NCBI GenBank assembly: GCA_963169105.1
Contig: OY720643.1
Span: 96,792,848-96,856,847, forward strand
DNA: 64,000 bases
Direction of reading: 5' to 3'
Source: Ceriagrion tenellum
Taxonomy: Eukaryota > Arthropoda > Insecta > Odonata > Coenagrionidae
The notes under the pieces were generated by a model. The model searched no databases. It was not told the origin of the DNA and saw nothing but the letters and a program-made list of their open reading frames with translations. The position numbers and the translations under genes are program-made. Position 1 is the stretch's first letter, and each line of letters opens with the position of its first letter. Below, piece after piece: positions 11,925 to 24,489 of this stretch.

Positions 11925-13355
11925 AATCCACAAGGCCAGATGCCGCTGTTCCTCTATATTTTACTCAAGGAAAGATGCCAATTTTGTGATTCGATATTAT
12001 TTATCCTCCCCGCTTTCGATAGCGAGTACGAATAACCGTATGACTGTGGCAGAGGTGCAGGAAATTTTTAAAAATAAGGCAGTTTATAGAAAAATATTGA
12101 AGTAGAACCCAGTTTTCGAGATCCAACGCTGATAATTTAGCTCTATGACTAGAACTGTTGCTAAAAAGAATGGTGAGAGATATATGTATTCAAGCATATT
12201 CTTAAGATTCAACTCATAGTCACAGTATTAGATGACAAATACTAACAGCGTTTTAAATAAGTTGTCTCCCCGCTGCAATTTTCTAAAAGAAAAACATTTA
12301 AGAATACACCGATAATTAAGATCTATGATTACGCCTATAAGAGGGAAAATTTCCCAGAAGAAGACCCAGAAATGAGGTCAAGGATCAAATAAAGAGGAAA
12401 GTTCATAGGAAGAGATATCAGGAGATGAGGAAACTAGAATTAGATGGGGAAGGGTGGAGGGCTGTAGTCAACCAATCATAGCATTGAACGACAAATGGAT
12501 GACTATGCCTACCGTGAAAAAGAACAACGAGAGAGATACGTATGCAAGCATATCCTTAAGATGCTGCTGAGCAATACAGTATAGGATGAGAAATACCATT
12601 GCCTTAGAAAAATTCTCATTTCTGCCCCTTTCTACAAGAAAACTTTAAAGAATACGGCGAAAATTAAGCTCTATGACTATTCCTAATGGAAAAACAGAGA
12701 AAGGGCTATGCATGTCAGTATATCCGTAAGAGAAACTCATAGTAATAGTATTAGAAGACAAATACTATAACCTTTTAGAATAAAAATCGTCTCCACGCTG
12801 CCCTTTTCTGAAAGAAAAACGTTAAAGGATACGCCGATAGTTAAGCTCTATGACTATGCCTACCATGGATATGATCGGAGAGAGATGTATTCAAATATAT
12901 CCCTAAGAATCAACTCAGTGTTACAGTATAATATGTCAAGTGCTATAACCTTTTTTAAAAAAGTTGCCTCCCCGCTGCCATTTTCTCTCCCTGCTGTCAG
13001 ATGCATCTGTTCCTCTACATCTGACTCAAGGAAAGAGGGTTTATTTTTTAATTCAATAATATTTACCATCTCCGCTTTAGGGAGCGAGTATGAATCAATA
13101 TATCACTAAGATAGAGATGCAGGAAATTTCCAAGACTAAGGCAGTTTATACAAAATTATTGAATTAGAAGCCGACTTTCGAGACCCAAAGCCAATAATTA
13201 AGTTCTATGTCTACCGCGAAAACTAAGGGAGAGAGATAATTATGCAAGTATATCCCTAAGATACAACTCAGTTTCACAGTATTAGGTGACAAATACTGTA
13301 GCCTTTTTTAAAAAAAGTCGTCTCCCCGCTGCCATTTTCTATAAGAATAACGTCA
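11925..13355. repeat. Higher-order tandem array, about 178-bp B unit plus about 190-bp A unit
   Basis: Two kinds of segment alternate. The A segment (11930-12125 and again about 12995-13185) carries CTGTTCCTCTA, ACTCAAGGAAAGA, ATCTCCGCTTT-like and GGCAGTTTATA blocks. The B unit carries GATAATTAAGCTCTATGAC, a GAGAGAGATA-TATGCAAG block and CTCCCCGCTGCCATTTTCT. The GATAATTAAGCTCTATGAC block occurs near 12132, 12312, 12660, 12837 and 13195. The spacings are 180, 348 (one unit plus a 160-bp insertion), 177 and 358 (one B plus one A). Units are diverged, so the array is old. No coding function is evident; the frames crossing it are not conserved between units. Confidence 0.78.
12339..12498 (+). mobile_element. 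Short LINE 3' end inserted in the tandem array
   Basis: The segment carries the family's terminal block: CCCAGAAGAAGACCCAGAAA, GATCAAATAAAGAGGAAAG, AGGAAGAGATATCAGGAG, GGAAGGGTGGAGGGCTG and the 3' end ATTGAACGACAAATGG. It interrupts the second B unit of the array. The unit sequence ATGATTACGCCTAT just before it (12325-12338) and ATGACTATGCCTAC just after it (12499-12512) are the same unit position, consistent with a diverged 14-bp target-site duplication. Only about 160 bp of the LINE 3' end was inserted. Confidence 0.75.
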
Positions 13356-13990
13356 AAGGAGGGCGCTATGAGAAGAGGGATAGTACGAGAGAACTGCAGG
13401 TTTTCCGGGAGATGGATGAGGGAGAAGTGATGGCGCCTGACACATGTCCCCACGGCAAAAATGATAACTGGCCACTCATCTCCAGGAAAAGGCACCGGAG
13501 AGAGAAATGAGTGCGCCAGTGTGCGTGAAGTATGCGAGTGAGTGAGAGAGCGGGCGCGTATCCGTGCGACCCACAGAGGCATGAGGAGGAGGAGGTTTGA
13601 TGGACCGAGAAAGTTAGGATAGGACGTGCCGGGACTTTTTTCTTCCTCCTCACATGCCTTCAGAGTAGACGTTTTTAGCCCCCGTCCTCTCTCAAGTATG
13701 GCACAGAGTTTATATACTCCCAATGGCTGGTACATACTTGACGACACCTTCCTTAGCTTCAAATGGAGTGATATTGGTCTGCGCCAATGCTATTTTGTTT
13801 GTTATTTTTTTCTCAATTTACTCGGTGATAGGATGGAAGGATTTTTTCGGCTGTTCGGGATATTTTTTCAGAGCACATCCGACGGAGGGACATCGTTCCA
13901 GTTTATCAGCCGAAGTGCTAACCAATACGAATCTAGGCCACGTCGTCATTATAGCTTTATCAAGAAAAGTTTTAGTAAATTAAGGTGAAA
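13356..13990. other. GC-richer block after the tandem array, no gene recognised
   Basis: From about 13360 to 13700 the sequence is clearly richer in G and C and in CpG than its surroundings. Overlapping frames of 162 codons (minus, 13274-13762) and 120 codons (plus, 13626-13988) cross it without recognisable domains. It could be a regulatory or 5' untranslated segment, but nothing in the sequence proves it. Confidence 0.35.
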
Positions 13991-15270
13991 CTATGTTTAT
14001 CTATTATTATTAGGATGAATTTGTTTCAATTAGCTTGAATTTATTTTCTTGCAGGAAATATTAACGGGGATGACCGAAAATAAACAAAGTATTGAATCCA
14101 TTTTCAGCACATAAGTTTTCAGTCTGGAAAACTTAAAACACTGAAATTTAAAAAAAAATAAATAAGATAAAAGTAAATCGGAGTAATTGTGTTGATGCTT
14201 TACGAGCGCATGAATTTCCAATCGTTTCTGTTTTTCACTATGTTTGTTTTCTGCCGAGAGAATGTGTGGTTTTTTCATGGGAACATAATCTAATGCCACG
14301 TTGAATTTCCAATAACCTTTGAGATAAATGATCCACACGACTAATTCTAGTTTTGTAATTATATTTACGGAGGGTTCGCGGGTTTTTAGCTTGACAAAGG
14401 AATTATTGTTTAGATTGTGAGTGCGTAAATAAGCTATTACCTTACCGCAGACACACCGTAATAATCGACCGGGTACCGTTGAATCTATATATCTGCAAGA
14501 ATTCTTTAGTATTCATATCCCTAAGCACCGTTCCAAATGATCTTTCATTATGGTTCCACGGAGCATCCGTCAATTCATTGCAATTTTAGTAAAACCTCAT
14601 GGTGTTACCACAGTCTAGGAATAAGTAGTCGTGATAACAATTTCATTAGACATGTAGATTGGTTCTCTGTGACGCAGTGCGGTGGCGAGCAAGTAAAAGT
14701 ATATTTTAAATAGTTACCAAAAAACCTATTACATTATCAAACAGTAAACTATTACTAATCAGTATTTTTGAGAATCTTAAGAGGTATAATTTTACCTCCA
14801 TTTCGTAAGAGATGACAGTATCTGGAGGTGGGTATTGCGGTTCAATATAAAATCTTATCCTGTACTGAGTACGCCTGAAGGAATATCCAAATATCTTGGA
14901 GAAATAAAATCACTTAAAGCGGAATAACTCAAAATTAAGGTAGCCTTTTATTGCTGTTTTGAAACAATGTAGTTTTCTCTTGGCTAAAATGAATAATCTC
15001 TGTCAAATTTCTTCTTTTAGTCCAATTCAATTTTTAGAATATCAAAATGGGTGGGTTAGTTTTACTCGACAGCGGATAGAGGCGCTATAAGCGTCAGATG
15101 AAACTCAGCATAGAGAAATCAATAATGGGTGTAGTAACTTTGTATAACCAGACTGTGTCGTCACCCCAAATCGAACTCTAATTCGATATTTTTATTCATA
15201 CACATGTGTACTCTAACATATACTCCTGGCCTTACAGATGATATCTTTTTGACATAAATTGCAGGGAGGC
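13991..15270. other. No gene recognised
   Basis: AT-rich sequence with short frames only (up to 102 codons, minus, 14030-14338) and no recognisable motif or repeat. Confidence 0.6.
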
Positions 15271-15387
15271 AATCCTGATGTTATTCATATTCTTACCGAC
15301 TTTCCGATCAGTGTAAAGGAGTAGTAGTAGCGAAAGAGTAACCCTGATGTTATTCATATTCCTACCGACTTTCCGAGGAGAGTAAAG
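15271..15387. repeat. 48-bp direct duplication, 69-bp offset
   Basis: The 48 bp at 15271-15318 (starting AATCCTGATGTTATTCATAT) recur at 15340-15387 with a few substitutions, including the shared block ACCGACTTTCCGA and the end GTAAAG. Between the copies is a short GTAGTAGTAG run. This is a simple two-copy tandem duplication. Confidence 0.8.
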
Positions 15388-17230
15388 AATGTTATAACTT
15401 AGACATTTTCCTTGTGGAACAGAGCTTATGTATAATGCCTTGGATTAATGTGAAACCTTTTAAAATGGGTTACAATGGAAAAAAATCTGAATTGATATTT
15501 ATAAATTTATGTTCTGGATTTTAGAGGGAGGTTTTTGAAGTATGAAATTCTTTCTAACATATTCACTATTCTTTTTACAGAAATAAAGTATCCAGATCCT
15601 AACAAACGATTTTATAAGTACTCAAGAAATCACCATTTAATAATTAAATTACTACAATTATCTTGTGTTTGAAGATATCCGGGCATTATTGAAAACTTGC
15701 CGCAGAATTTCCCTTTCATTTTTAAGATATTTAGGTTAAAAAATCTTCGATAACTGATATATGAACAGAATAATGTATTGCTGCCCAAGCTGGGTGGGCA
15801 TTTAAAATTTTATTGCCAAGTTTGAGATACTTGATTTAAAAGTTCCAGGTTCACCTCCAATATCTCGTTTAAAACTCGGCAGAGTTACGAGTAATGCATT
15901 AGATCCATGCGTTGGGCAACTAGGAATTTTAGTAGGAGCGTGTGTCCACTGATAGGACACGCGGAACATACATTGCTCGGCCGATGATGTGATAAGCGGC
16001 GATCGTACGGGATTCTAGCAAAAAAATTATCTAAAAAAAACTGGAGAATTGCCAAAATGAAAGGAGCCAGGTACGTTTCATGCAAGGATTAAGGGACAGA
16101 TAGTGCGACAGCGACGTTAGAATATTCGGAACTGGAATCCCTCCAATTACGAAGGAAGATCGATGGATTGGGATTTTCAGCGAGGTAAACAGAAGCCTGT
16201 GGACCGCTCACTCTTCTTGGAATGAAGGAATAGATTAACCTGAGAGCATTTGGAGATAGGAGGGGAATTTTGGAAATGAAGCATTTACGTTAGAAAAGCA
16301 TATAATCGTTCATGAACCCATATATTTTCACCTTCAATACTGCAAAGATGGGCTCCTCTTAAATTTAGAGGATGTTTACGCAGAAACATATATCACATTA
16401 GAAATTTGAAACAAAAAATCTATTTGAAACTTCATATGAAACAAAAACTATATTTTTTAATCAGCAAATTTAAATTCATAAGACTCACTTACCAGGGTCT
16501 GTTCATATTTGTTTTACATTATTTGGTTCCTTTAAATCAATTAAAAACATTTTTCTATCAGTTAGATTCACCATCAACTATAATCATTTCACCCACCGTC
16601 CACCGTAGCCATATGGCTACAACCCGACCCGCCGAGTGTACGACGCTCTGTAGAAGGAACCGCGAACTTCATCGCAATTAACTTGTCAATACTACGTCGG
16701 TCAAGGTCACGATCACCAAAACCTTTTATGTGTACTTCGGGTGACCATATGAGTAAATTACCAAAATTTCATCAAAATCGCTAACATAAATTTTTCTGGG
16801 CGGAAATGGGTTAAAATAAGCAACTTTTGGGCTTCATATCTCAACTGCAAAATGGAAACTGATATTTTATTATGAATAGAAGATTACTAATGATGGGCTA
16901 CTTTAAGTTAGGAAGAGCTAGATTATAATGTGATGGTTTGATGCAGCAAGACGTATTTTTCATAATCATATTTTTTGTTTGCACACACATTACACAAAAA
17001 TCAGTAATACCACAAAACTCAAATACGCCCATTTAATCGACATACCAAACGAACTTTAATTTTACTTTGATAGAAAAGTCTTACATAAACTGAAAATATT
17101 TTAAGATATATTTTTCTAGGAAAGATATGGACAATCCCTATCAACTGATGCTTAAAGTGTACGACTAATATTTAATTGGTATGACGAAAAAGATACCCTA
17201 GAATAGTCTAAAATTGAAATGTTTATTGCC
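15388..17230. other. No gene recognised; one 16-bp perfect palindrome
   Basis: A 91-codon plus frame at 16406-16681 and a 66-codon minus frame at 15885-16085 have no recognisable content. At 16605-16620 GTAGCCATATGGCTAC is a perfect 16-bp palindrome, which could be chance at this window size. Confidence 0.55.
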
Positions 17231-17303
17231 AACCCGGAATTTCGACTGCACAGCAATCATTAATGTTCAAGCAATGATTGCTGTGCACTCGGAACTTGGA
17301 TTA
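17231..17303. repeat. Strong hairpin (15-bp perfect arms, imperfect extension)
   Basis: TGCACAGCAATCATT at 17247-17261 is perfectly complementary to AATGATTGCTGTGCA at 17273-17287, with an 11-nt loop. The outer flanks AACCCGGAATTTCGA and TCGGAACTTGGATT continue an imperfect pairing, giving a stem of about 30 bp with a few mismatches. The size and shape suit either a tiny palindromic transposon relic or a microRNA-precursor-like hairpin; sequence alone does not separate these. Confidence 0.6.
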
Positions 17304-18564
17304 CCGGATTATTGTGTGGAATATAGGTAGTAATGTATATTTCTTCTCATCATTTCTATAACTATGTTTCACAAGGTTACGCATTTAACCATTAATAATA
17401 ATTTTTAATTCTTTAGGCCGCTTTACACGATGTTTACTTAACAACTGATGATCAAATTGAACTCAGTCTGCTAAAAATCGCACCACGCAAAGGCAGCTTT
17501 ACATGAAGTAGCTTCTGTAGAGATATCTCAAATCGTATTGCTACTTGTAGAGCATCGTTCTTCTTACCCATAACTTTGCGACGCACTGATTTTCCTCAAA
17601 CAAATTTATGACGGAAGTAATCAATTAACGTGGTAATTACATATATTACCTAAAGTTCGGAATGATTTGGTTTGCATATCACTGTGAGAGTCCCATAGTA
17701 ATTCGCGGATTTCAGGAAAAATATGTATATATTATATTATTTGTGCTTTATTAAATCGCATCAAGATTGAGAATTGTGACAATAATTATTATTACCCGAT
17801 AATGAGCAAGTCATGAAGAGCACCTTAAAGGTTCTTTAGCATTTCAAATATTTTAAAGTTCAAATAATTATTTACATACGCATAAATGAGCCCTCCTACT
17901 AATTCATTCGTTTTTTTGGATTTTAAATACTTCTGGCGTCATGAGACAAAGATTTCACCGAAAGCCAGACTACTTTCCTCGCAAGTGCAAACCGTGGTCG
18001 ATTATCACCTCTGTCCACCCCGACAGTCATGAAAGTTCGAGCTAACAAATCGAAGTGTCGCTTGCAAACGGCTTGTAAGGCTACTGTACGGTGGTTGCTT
18101 CCATATGAGGACTCTTCTTAAAGGGTGTGATTGTATCCGATAAATAAATGGAATTCAATTCCAGTAGGTATTGAAAAGAGAAATAAGTACGGAATTAATA
18201 TTCAATCTCATTCTTGGATCCACCGATCAATTACACCAAAGATGACGACTGAAGCACTTCGGTAGATAACCGGTGGCGGCGCTGGAATCAACCTCATAAT
18301 CTTTAGACTAATTACAGTAGTTTATTAGTTTTACAGCAAAACTTTGCTCATGAGAGTTCTTGAACTTGTTTTATGAATGTTTTTTACAATGGTATGTAAA
18401 CAAAAGCGAATATCGAGAAAACGCCACTGTACACTGAATTCAGTATCGTGGGAATGCAGACTCCGAGGTATCGAATTTGATTTTTATCGATTTTGGACAA
18501 AGTTTCCGGCACTGACTTCAATTTTATTTTCAGTTCTAAAATAAGAGTCCAGTAAATTGGCCAC
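17304..18564. other. No gene recognised
   Basis: No frame of 60 codons or more is present. A short string similar to the end of the 80-bp hairpin element (GGCCGCTTTACACGATG) occurs at about 17415, with a related direct copy GGCAGCTTTACATGAAG near 17491. No inverted partner was found. Confidence 0.55.
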
Positions 18565-18795
18565 CAGATGGATTGAACACACCTTGAGACACAATGGGCT
18601 CATGAAGAACTTAATTTAAGGTGAATTAGAGTGAAAAGTCCCTAGAGAAAGGCCCAGGAATAAGCTCATAGACCAAATAAAGAGAAAAGTATATAGAAAG
18701 AGACACCAGAAGGTAAGGGAACTAGCATTAGATAAGGAATCAGGAAGGACTGCAGTCAACCAATCTTCGGATTGAACGTCCAATGAATGAAAATG
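18565..18795 (+). mobile_element. LINE 3' end, 5'-truncated
   Basis: This contains ATGGATTGAACACACCTTGA, GACACAATGGGCTCATGAAG, AGTCCCTAGAGAAAGGCCCA, GGAATAAGCTCATAGACC, AGGTAAGGGAACTAGCATTA and the 3' end CAACCAATCTTCGGATTGAAC. These occur in the same order as in the copies at 1120, 19150 and 19688. The translation of the last part is close to R-KHQKVRELALDKESGR-AVNQS, the LINE C-terminus. The element is short and broken. Confidence 0.72.
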
Positions 18796-19149
18796 TTCAT
18801 ATCAGTTTGCACCGTCTTCAAAGCCCAGCGATCTCACCATCCCTTCTCTATCTCACCATGGCACAAATATTGAACTTCGTGTTATTTCACATCACCCTCA
18901 ATCCAAATACCTTACCCTCAAAGCCATAAAATCTTGTTTCTTTACTTTTATAAAGTCCAATTTTAAGCTTCATACCACAACACATACTTAGTTTTCAATC
19001 CTGTAACTGCGTATATTTGTACTCACGAGTTTAAGCTTGCATATGTAAGAAAAAGAGAAATCTGCGTTGTTGCCCTAAAATCGAAAGGATGCTGGCGAAG
19101 TGCATATACGAGGAGTATCCACATATTTGCAAATTCGTTACACTAAGGG
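18796..19149. other. No feature recognised between LINE copies
   Basis: About 350 bp of AT-rich sequence. It may include the unrecognised 5' continuation of the next LINE copy. Confidence 0.5.
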
Positions 19150-19687
19150 AAGAGTCGCACTGAGAGGAAAAAAATCAGAGCAAGTGGATTTCTTCACCTA
19201 TCTCGGAAGTATCATCACGTGGAACGGGAGGACGACTACGGATATGAAGCAAAGAATAACCCAAGCTTAGAGGGTGTTCATGAGAAAAATACAACTGCTA
19301 TGCTAAAAAATGATGGGACTAAAAACCAGGGAACAGTATGTGCAAACATTCATTTGGAGAGTAGCACTCTATGAATTGAAAGAATGGACCATTGGAAATT
19401 CTGACCAGAATAGACTTGAATCCTTCAAAACTTGGGGCTGGAGGAGGATGCTGAAAATAAAATGGATGGAAAAAATAAGAAATGATAAAGTGTACATAAG
19501 ACTAGAAAAGGCGAGCACCATTTAGAACACCGTACAATATAGAAGATCAGATATATTGGAGACACTCTGAGGCATTATGGACTTGTTAAGAACATAATTT
19601 AAGGTAATATAGAGAGAAAAGTCCCCAGAGGAGGACTCGGGAATAAGTTCATTGAAGGAATAAATAGGAAAGTACATAGGATAAGCT
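19150..19687 (+). mobile_element. LINE C-terminal RT fragment, best-preserved copy of the family
   Basis: Frames read SEQVDFFTYLGSIIT, then TTDMKQRITQA, then an uninterrupted 71-codon frame at 19310-19525. That frame contains TREQYVQTFIWRVALY, WTIGNSDQNRLESFKTWGW, RRMLKIKW and EKIRNDKVY. This is the conserved post-catalytic region of endonuclease-type non-LTR retrotransposons (FTYLGS, then the W-RRmLkI-W motif). The copy stops at AAAGTACATAGG, where sequence from the middle of another copy begins without the normal 3' end. The fusion is best explained by a deletion between adjacent copies or by template switching. Confidence 0.75.
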
Positions 19688-20090
19688 TGGGCCCTAGTAA
19701 TGCTGATCAGAAAAGACTATAAGCCTTCGAAATCTGGTGCTGGAGGAGGATACTGAAGATAAAATGGACGGAAAAAATAAGAAATGGTGAAAAGTACAGA
19801 AGAGTAGAAGAGGCGAGGACAATATGGAACGCCATAGAAAAAAGAATAAAAAAATGTAATGGACACACCCTGAGACACAATGGGTTTGTGAATAACATAA
19901 TTTAAGGAAAAATAGAGGGAAAAGTCCAGAGAGGAAGACCCACGAAATATTTCATGGACTACACATAGACGAAATTACATAGAAAGAGATACCAGGATGA
20001 AAGGGAACTAGTATTAGATAGGGAAGAGAGATAGGGCTGCAGCCAACCAATCTTAGAATCGAACGATCTATGATGATGCACTTCAGGTTG
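19688..20090 (+). mobile_element. LINE 3' fragment joined to the preceding copy
   Basis: It starts internally at a point matching GGACCATTGGAAATTCTGACCAG of the neighbouring copy (here CTAGTAATGCTGATCAGAAA). It continues through GGTGCTGGAGGAGGATACTG, a second copy of the RRMLKIKW/EKIRN block, the GGAAGACCC block and the 3' end CCAATCTTAGAATCGAACGA. It ends close to a GATGATG run near 20070-20100, which is also seen after other copies. Stops are frequent. Confidence 0.72.
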
Positions 20091-23000
20091 ATGATAATGC
20101 TAGTGCCTCTTCCATTTTGTTAACTTTAGCTCCGTGCTAAATGTTATTACCCACTTTAAACCTTTCATTTCTGTTCCAGTCTACTCTGTCGCAGTTCCTC
20201 CTCTACTTCATTCACGCCGCTTTACACAACGGTGCGTCCTGGTGGCGCCATCAGCTTGCACTCGTCACAGAGGAGAGTGCATACAAAATTCACTCTTAAA
20301 AAATCCGTTTTGCTCATCCATTTTAATTACGCGAGCATTAAGTTCCGTTTCAGCGATAGTGGGAATCTTGCCTCCATTTATTTTTAGATTGAGGGCAGTG
20401 GGCGAGCGTGACACGGCGGGAAAAAGAGAAAGGCATTTTCGACACGATCCAGATTAATGGTCGACATCGGGAGACGTCCGCCATTAAAATTTGCACGCGG
20501 CGATTCAACTCTTATTTTTTACGTGAGCACGTCTTTGAAAATCAAGACTGACACTAAGGGTTCCAGGGTGAAAAGTGTGACGTTAAACTTGCAGTGTGCT
20601 TCTGCCATTTGCCGAATTGGTTAGGTAAAAAATTGATCGTTTAACGTCATGTAATGACAAAATCCATAAATTACACAGGCCTGCAAATTTTAGGGTTCCG
20701 AATGTTTTTTTTTATACAAAGAGCCATTTCCGCTATAATCAGGTCGGGATTTTGAGATATTTTAACTTTAAAGGGCCAAAAATAGCAATTTTTTGGTCTT
20801 TTGGAACATGAATATCTCCGAAACCAAATATGATAAAGTAATTCCACAAACGGATTTTAAGTTTGCGTCAAAAATGCATAGAATAAAACTATAAAACCTA
20901 TAAAATCTATCGTTCCCATTACTGGTACCTTAAATTAAAAAACTATGCTCTAGAAATAATAGTAAAGCTGAATTGTGATGAAGTTGTAGATAGTTGCCAA
21001 GCAACACAGAAGGTGAATACAAATTACGTGCAAGTGTAGAAAATGAAGATACTCATTTTTCGCATGCTCATAAATAAATTGATCTCTTTCTATTGATCTT
21101 CAGATCTACACAGGTAGAACCAATCATAAACAGACAGGCTTACTTTGATTTCCGAGATTTACAAGCTCAAAGAGACGTAAAAATTGCCATTTTGACCCTA
21201 TAAAGTTATAATATCTCAAATTCCTGATATGGTAGGCAATGTTTGTATGTAAATTCGGATTCAGCGCACTAAATTACAAGGGGAATGGCTCATAGCATCA
21301 AAAATGCATACCCTTGTTAGTCTGTGTTACTGGAAAAACCAAGTAAAAGTATGTTTAATATACTTTCATTACTTCAGTGAAATTCGCGTATTTATGAATA
21401 CTTATGTCACCGAGAGTACAGTAATTTACAAAGCACATTAATTACAACGACTATGTAATCATTCATTAGAAACATATTAGATATTTGACGTTGGATTATA
21501 ATGAATGTTCTTCCTTAAAATGATGCAAGTGTGCTCAAACTCCTCTGTTTAACAACTAATGCTGCGTGCCATTAAAAATATATCCAGATGTTTTTCATAA
21601 GCCATATTTTGCCTTTAAGATGACTTCTCTGTATCACATGTGTCTAACATTCTAAGTATCTATAGTTGGTCTCCCAGAAGTATAGACATTTTCATTTCCA
21701 TCCCTCATTTTCCTTTCAATACAACTCATTACCCCTTTCATTATACTGCAGTGTTAGCCAAACATGGCGGCAGTTGTGCAAAATGAATTTTTAAGGGAGG
21801 TCTATTTTTACTAAAACATAGCTCCACCCGAAGAAGTAACTTATACCCAGCGTTCACCACCAGGATTCCCATGGTCGAAAATTTTCATTTTCAACATTAA
21901 AATTCATTAAAAAGTTATAGTCTTCAGATTCACCAGATTCCGTGAAATCTCAACCTTTCTACCGCAAACTCTGAGAAAAGACAGCTCAGATATTTCATCT
22001 ATGGAGAACGAACGTCGTTCATAGACGGCGTAACTTTTTCAACGTGAGAGAAGCAACACTCTGTTTACAAGTGTCTGAGGTGAAACAAGAATAAATACCT
22101 CAGGTTCTAACAAATACACAACCGTATAGCCGCGGGACCTTACCCTAGACCAGTGGACGGGACTAATATTAACCTTTTTTTACCTCTCTGTGATAGCCTA
22201 ATTAATGGCCTGTAGCCATTGTAATCTAATTTCATTTTCAGTGGATACTCTAAAACACAGTTGGTTCTTTACTCGGAATCTATTGGCTTTGAAGTGCAAT
22301 CAGCAAGAGCAACTGATCTTTTAACAACTTTAAATGCAAATCTAAAGTTATTTTCAGTATGTTTTAGAGAGTATCCTATGAAAAGTATCCTCTGTAAATG
22401 ATTACTGAAGTGCTCCGATTTAATTTTTATAAATACACAGAAAAATCATAAAAAGAAAAATGTTATCTAGTCTATATTATAGGAGCATGGAATTAATGTT
22501 AATTTCAGCCAAATCACTGCGTAAACAATCTAAAAAACATGGACGTGGGCTGGAGTAGAAGCAAAAGGCCGAGATTGCCTACAGTCACCATCCGAGGAAA
22601 TGGTACAGTGTTCTAACAACATGGATCCTAAAACGGAGAAATAATATACGTGGGCGATGCCTTCCCGCAAAAATGCTCCGTACAGAGACGTTGAGTGAAA
22701 GACTAACGGTGCTCGGGATAGAGAAAGCATTTTCCATGTCAAAGCTCTGACACGGTGGTGTTTCGCTACATACAAATTCACCGATATGGGTCCAACAAAG
22801 TCACATATGTATCCTCGCACAGGCACACTACGAGGCATTTTGGTATGTTCTGTATCAATAGCCGTGGTAAGAAATAAAATAGGGAAATGAGCCAAAAATC
22901 AGTATAGAGATAAGGCAATATAGAATCTCGGAAACATGAATTAACCCCTCAACAATGAAATTTGACCGTAACAATGAGGGTGAAATAATTAAGGAAAAGA

Positions 23001-24489
23001 GGTAGATTAGTACGTTTTTAATAGCATGTGGGGAGATACATATTTTTCATCAGGGAAAAGAAATCAACAGTTTATTCTGTTTGAATTTATGAAATACTTT
23101 ACATTAGTTATATAAAAATAAATTAAATTTACCACTTTAGGTCATGTGAGGATCAAATTCTCTTTTGGAGAAAAGGCGTAGCAGGACAGACCGGTTAAAC
23201 GAGATATTAGTATCTACTATAACTAAAAATGTCAAGCAAAAAATTAATTTAAAATAAGTTGTGAACATAACCGTCGAGTTATTCATATGGTCACATGTGG
23301 AATTAACCGTTGTTTTCAATGAGAGCTTTTACTGCTGATTCCATGCCTGTGCTTACCAGGCGCAAATCTCAGTGCGCATTGCTACTGTTTGGGTCGTTGC
23401 ATAAATACAATGCTACAAACATTTTGTTTCGGCATAAGTACAATGTAATTTACAAGTAAAATGAGATGAAGTGACTGCTTTTGGTTGAACATTTTGCTGC
23501 CTCGAGCTTGGATACTGATGAAACTTTAGCTAGGGAGTTGAGCGTTTCGAGATCATTCCGATTTTCGAGTTGGAATCAATGAAAATAGGAGGAAATTCAT
23601 GAAATCAAATTGAAAAAACCTCTACTGTCCGTGTAAAAATGAAGTAGATTTCATTTTGGATACAACAATTAACCTTAAATCACAACTATTTGGAAACATT
23701 TTCTACTTAATTTTTGAATTGAATTAGGAGTTACAACACCTGATTTACTTATGCGAATTAAGCTTTTTCTTCTACTGAAACACAGTTCAAAATTTTTACT
23801 CTTGCCAAAAACTCAAGAAACAAATGAATAACCGAGTTGAGTCTAAGTTACGCGCGATTTTTCTATTCTAGAATCCGAGGATAGGTAGCAAGGTGAGGCA
23901 TCAAGGTACACGGCGAATAGGGGATGAACGAGTCCAGATGCCGTTGTCCATAATGCTCCCATCTCTGGTGAGATCCAATGGCAAAAAGAAAGATCTAAGG
24001 CCACTTATCTAATTAAGGGTTATTGCAACATTGTTTGGTCACTCAATATCAGGGAGAGGTGTTAGTTCAGTGAAAATATTTCATGACATATCAGGGTCAA
24101 GTTTAATTATATTTCACAAAAGTGCACTTCGCTCCAAGGTCAGGATGTTAACGTTTTTATTTCTGAGGTTTTCACTAGCGTATTCATTTTCTAAAGGAGT
24201 TGGTTTTTCTAAGAAAACAACTTCATGCACATTGTAAATTAAGCTTTTAAACCTCATTTTGTAATAACTTTTAGCTATTTAGGTAATTCCATATTCATTC
24301 AATATTTCTTAGGGCTATATTTTACATGTGCGTTAATAGCATCCTTTATTTGATGGTTTAGGATCTTTAATTCAAATAATACGGCTTTTATGAGATTTTA
24401 TTTTCTCAGCCTTGATATCTGTAAAAAAAAGCAGTGTTGCATGAGTCCCAATTCAATTGTTACAATTCTTTGCTATCCTTATTTATTCT
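20091..24489. other. No gene recognised
   Basis: A 107-codon plus frame at 20134-20457 lies in a slightly GC-richer patch, and a 121-codon minus frame at 22530-22895 is of more balanced composition. Neither matches a family I know. The rest is AT-rich with short frames, and I see no tandem or inverted repeats of note. Confidence 0.5.

Noticed and set aside
16605..16620. Perfect 16-bp palindrome as an operator or recombination site
   Set aside because: A single palindrome of this size has no supporting context and could occur by chance.
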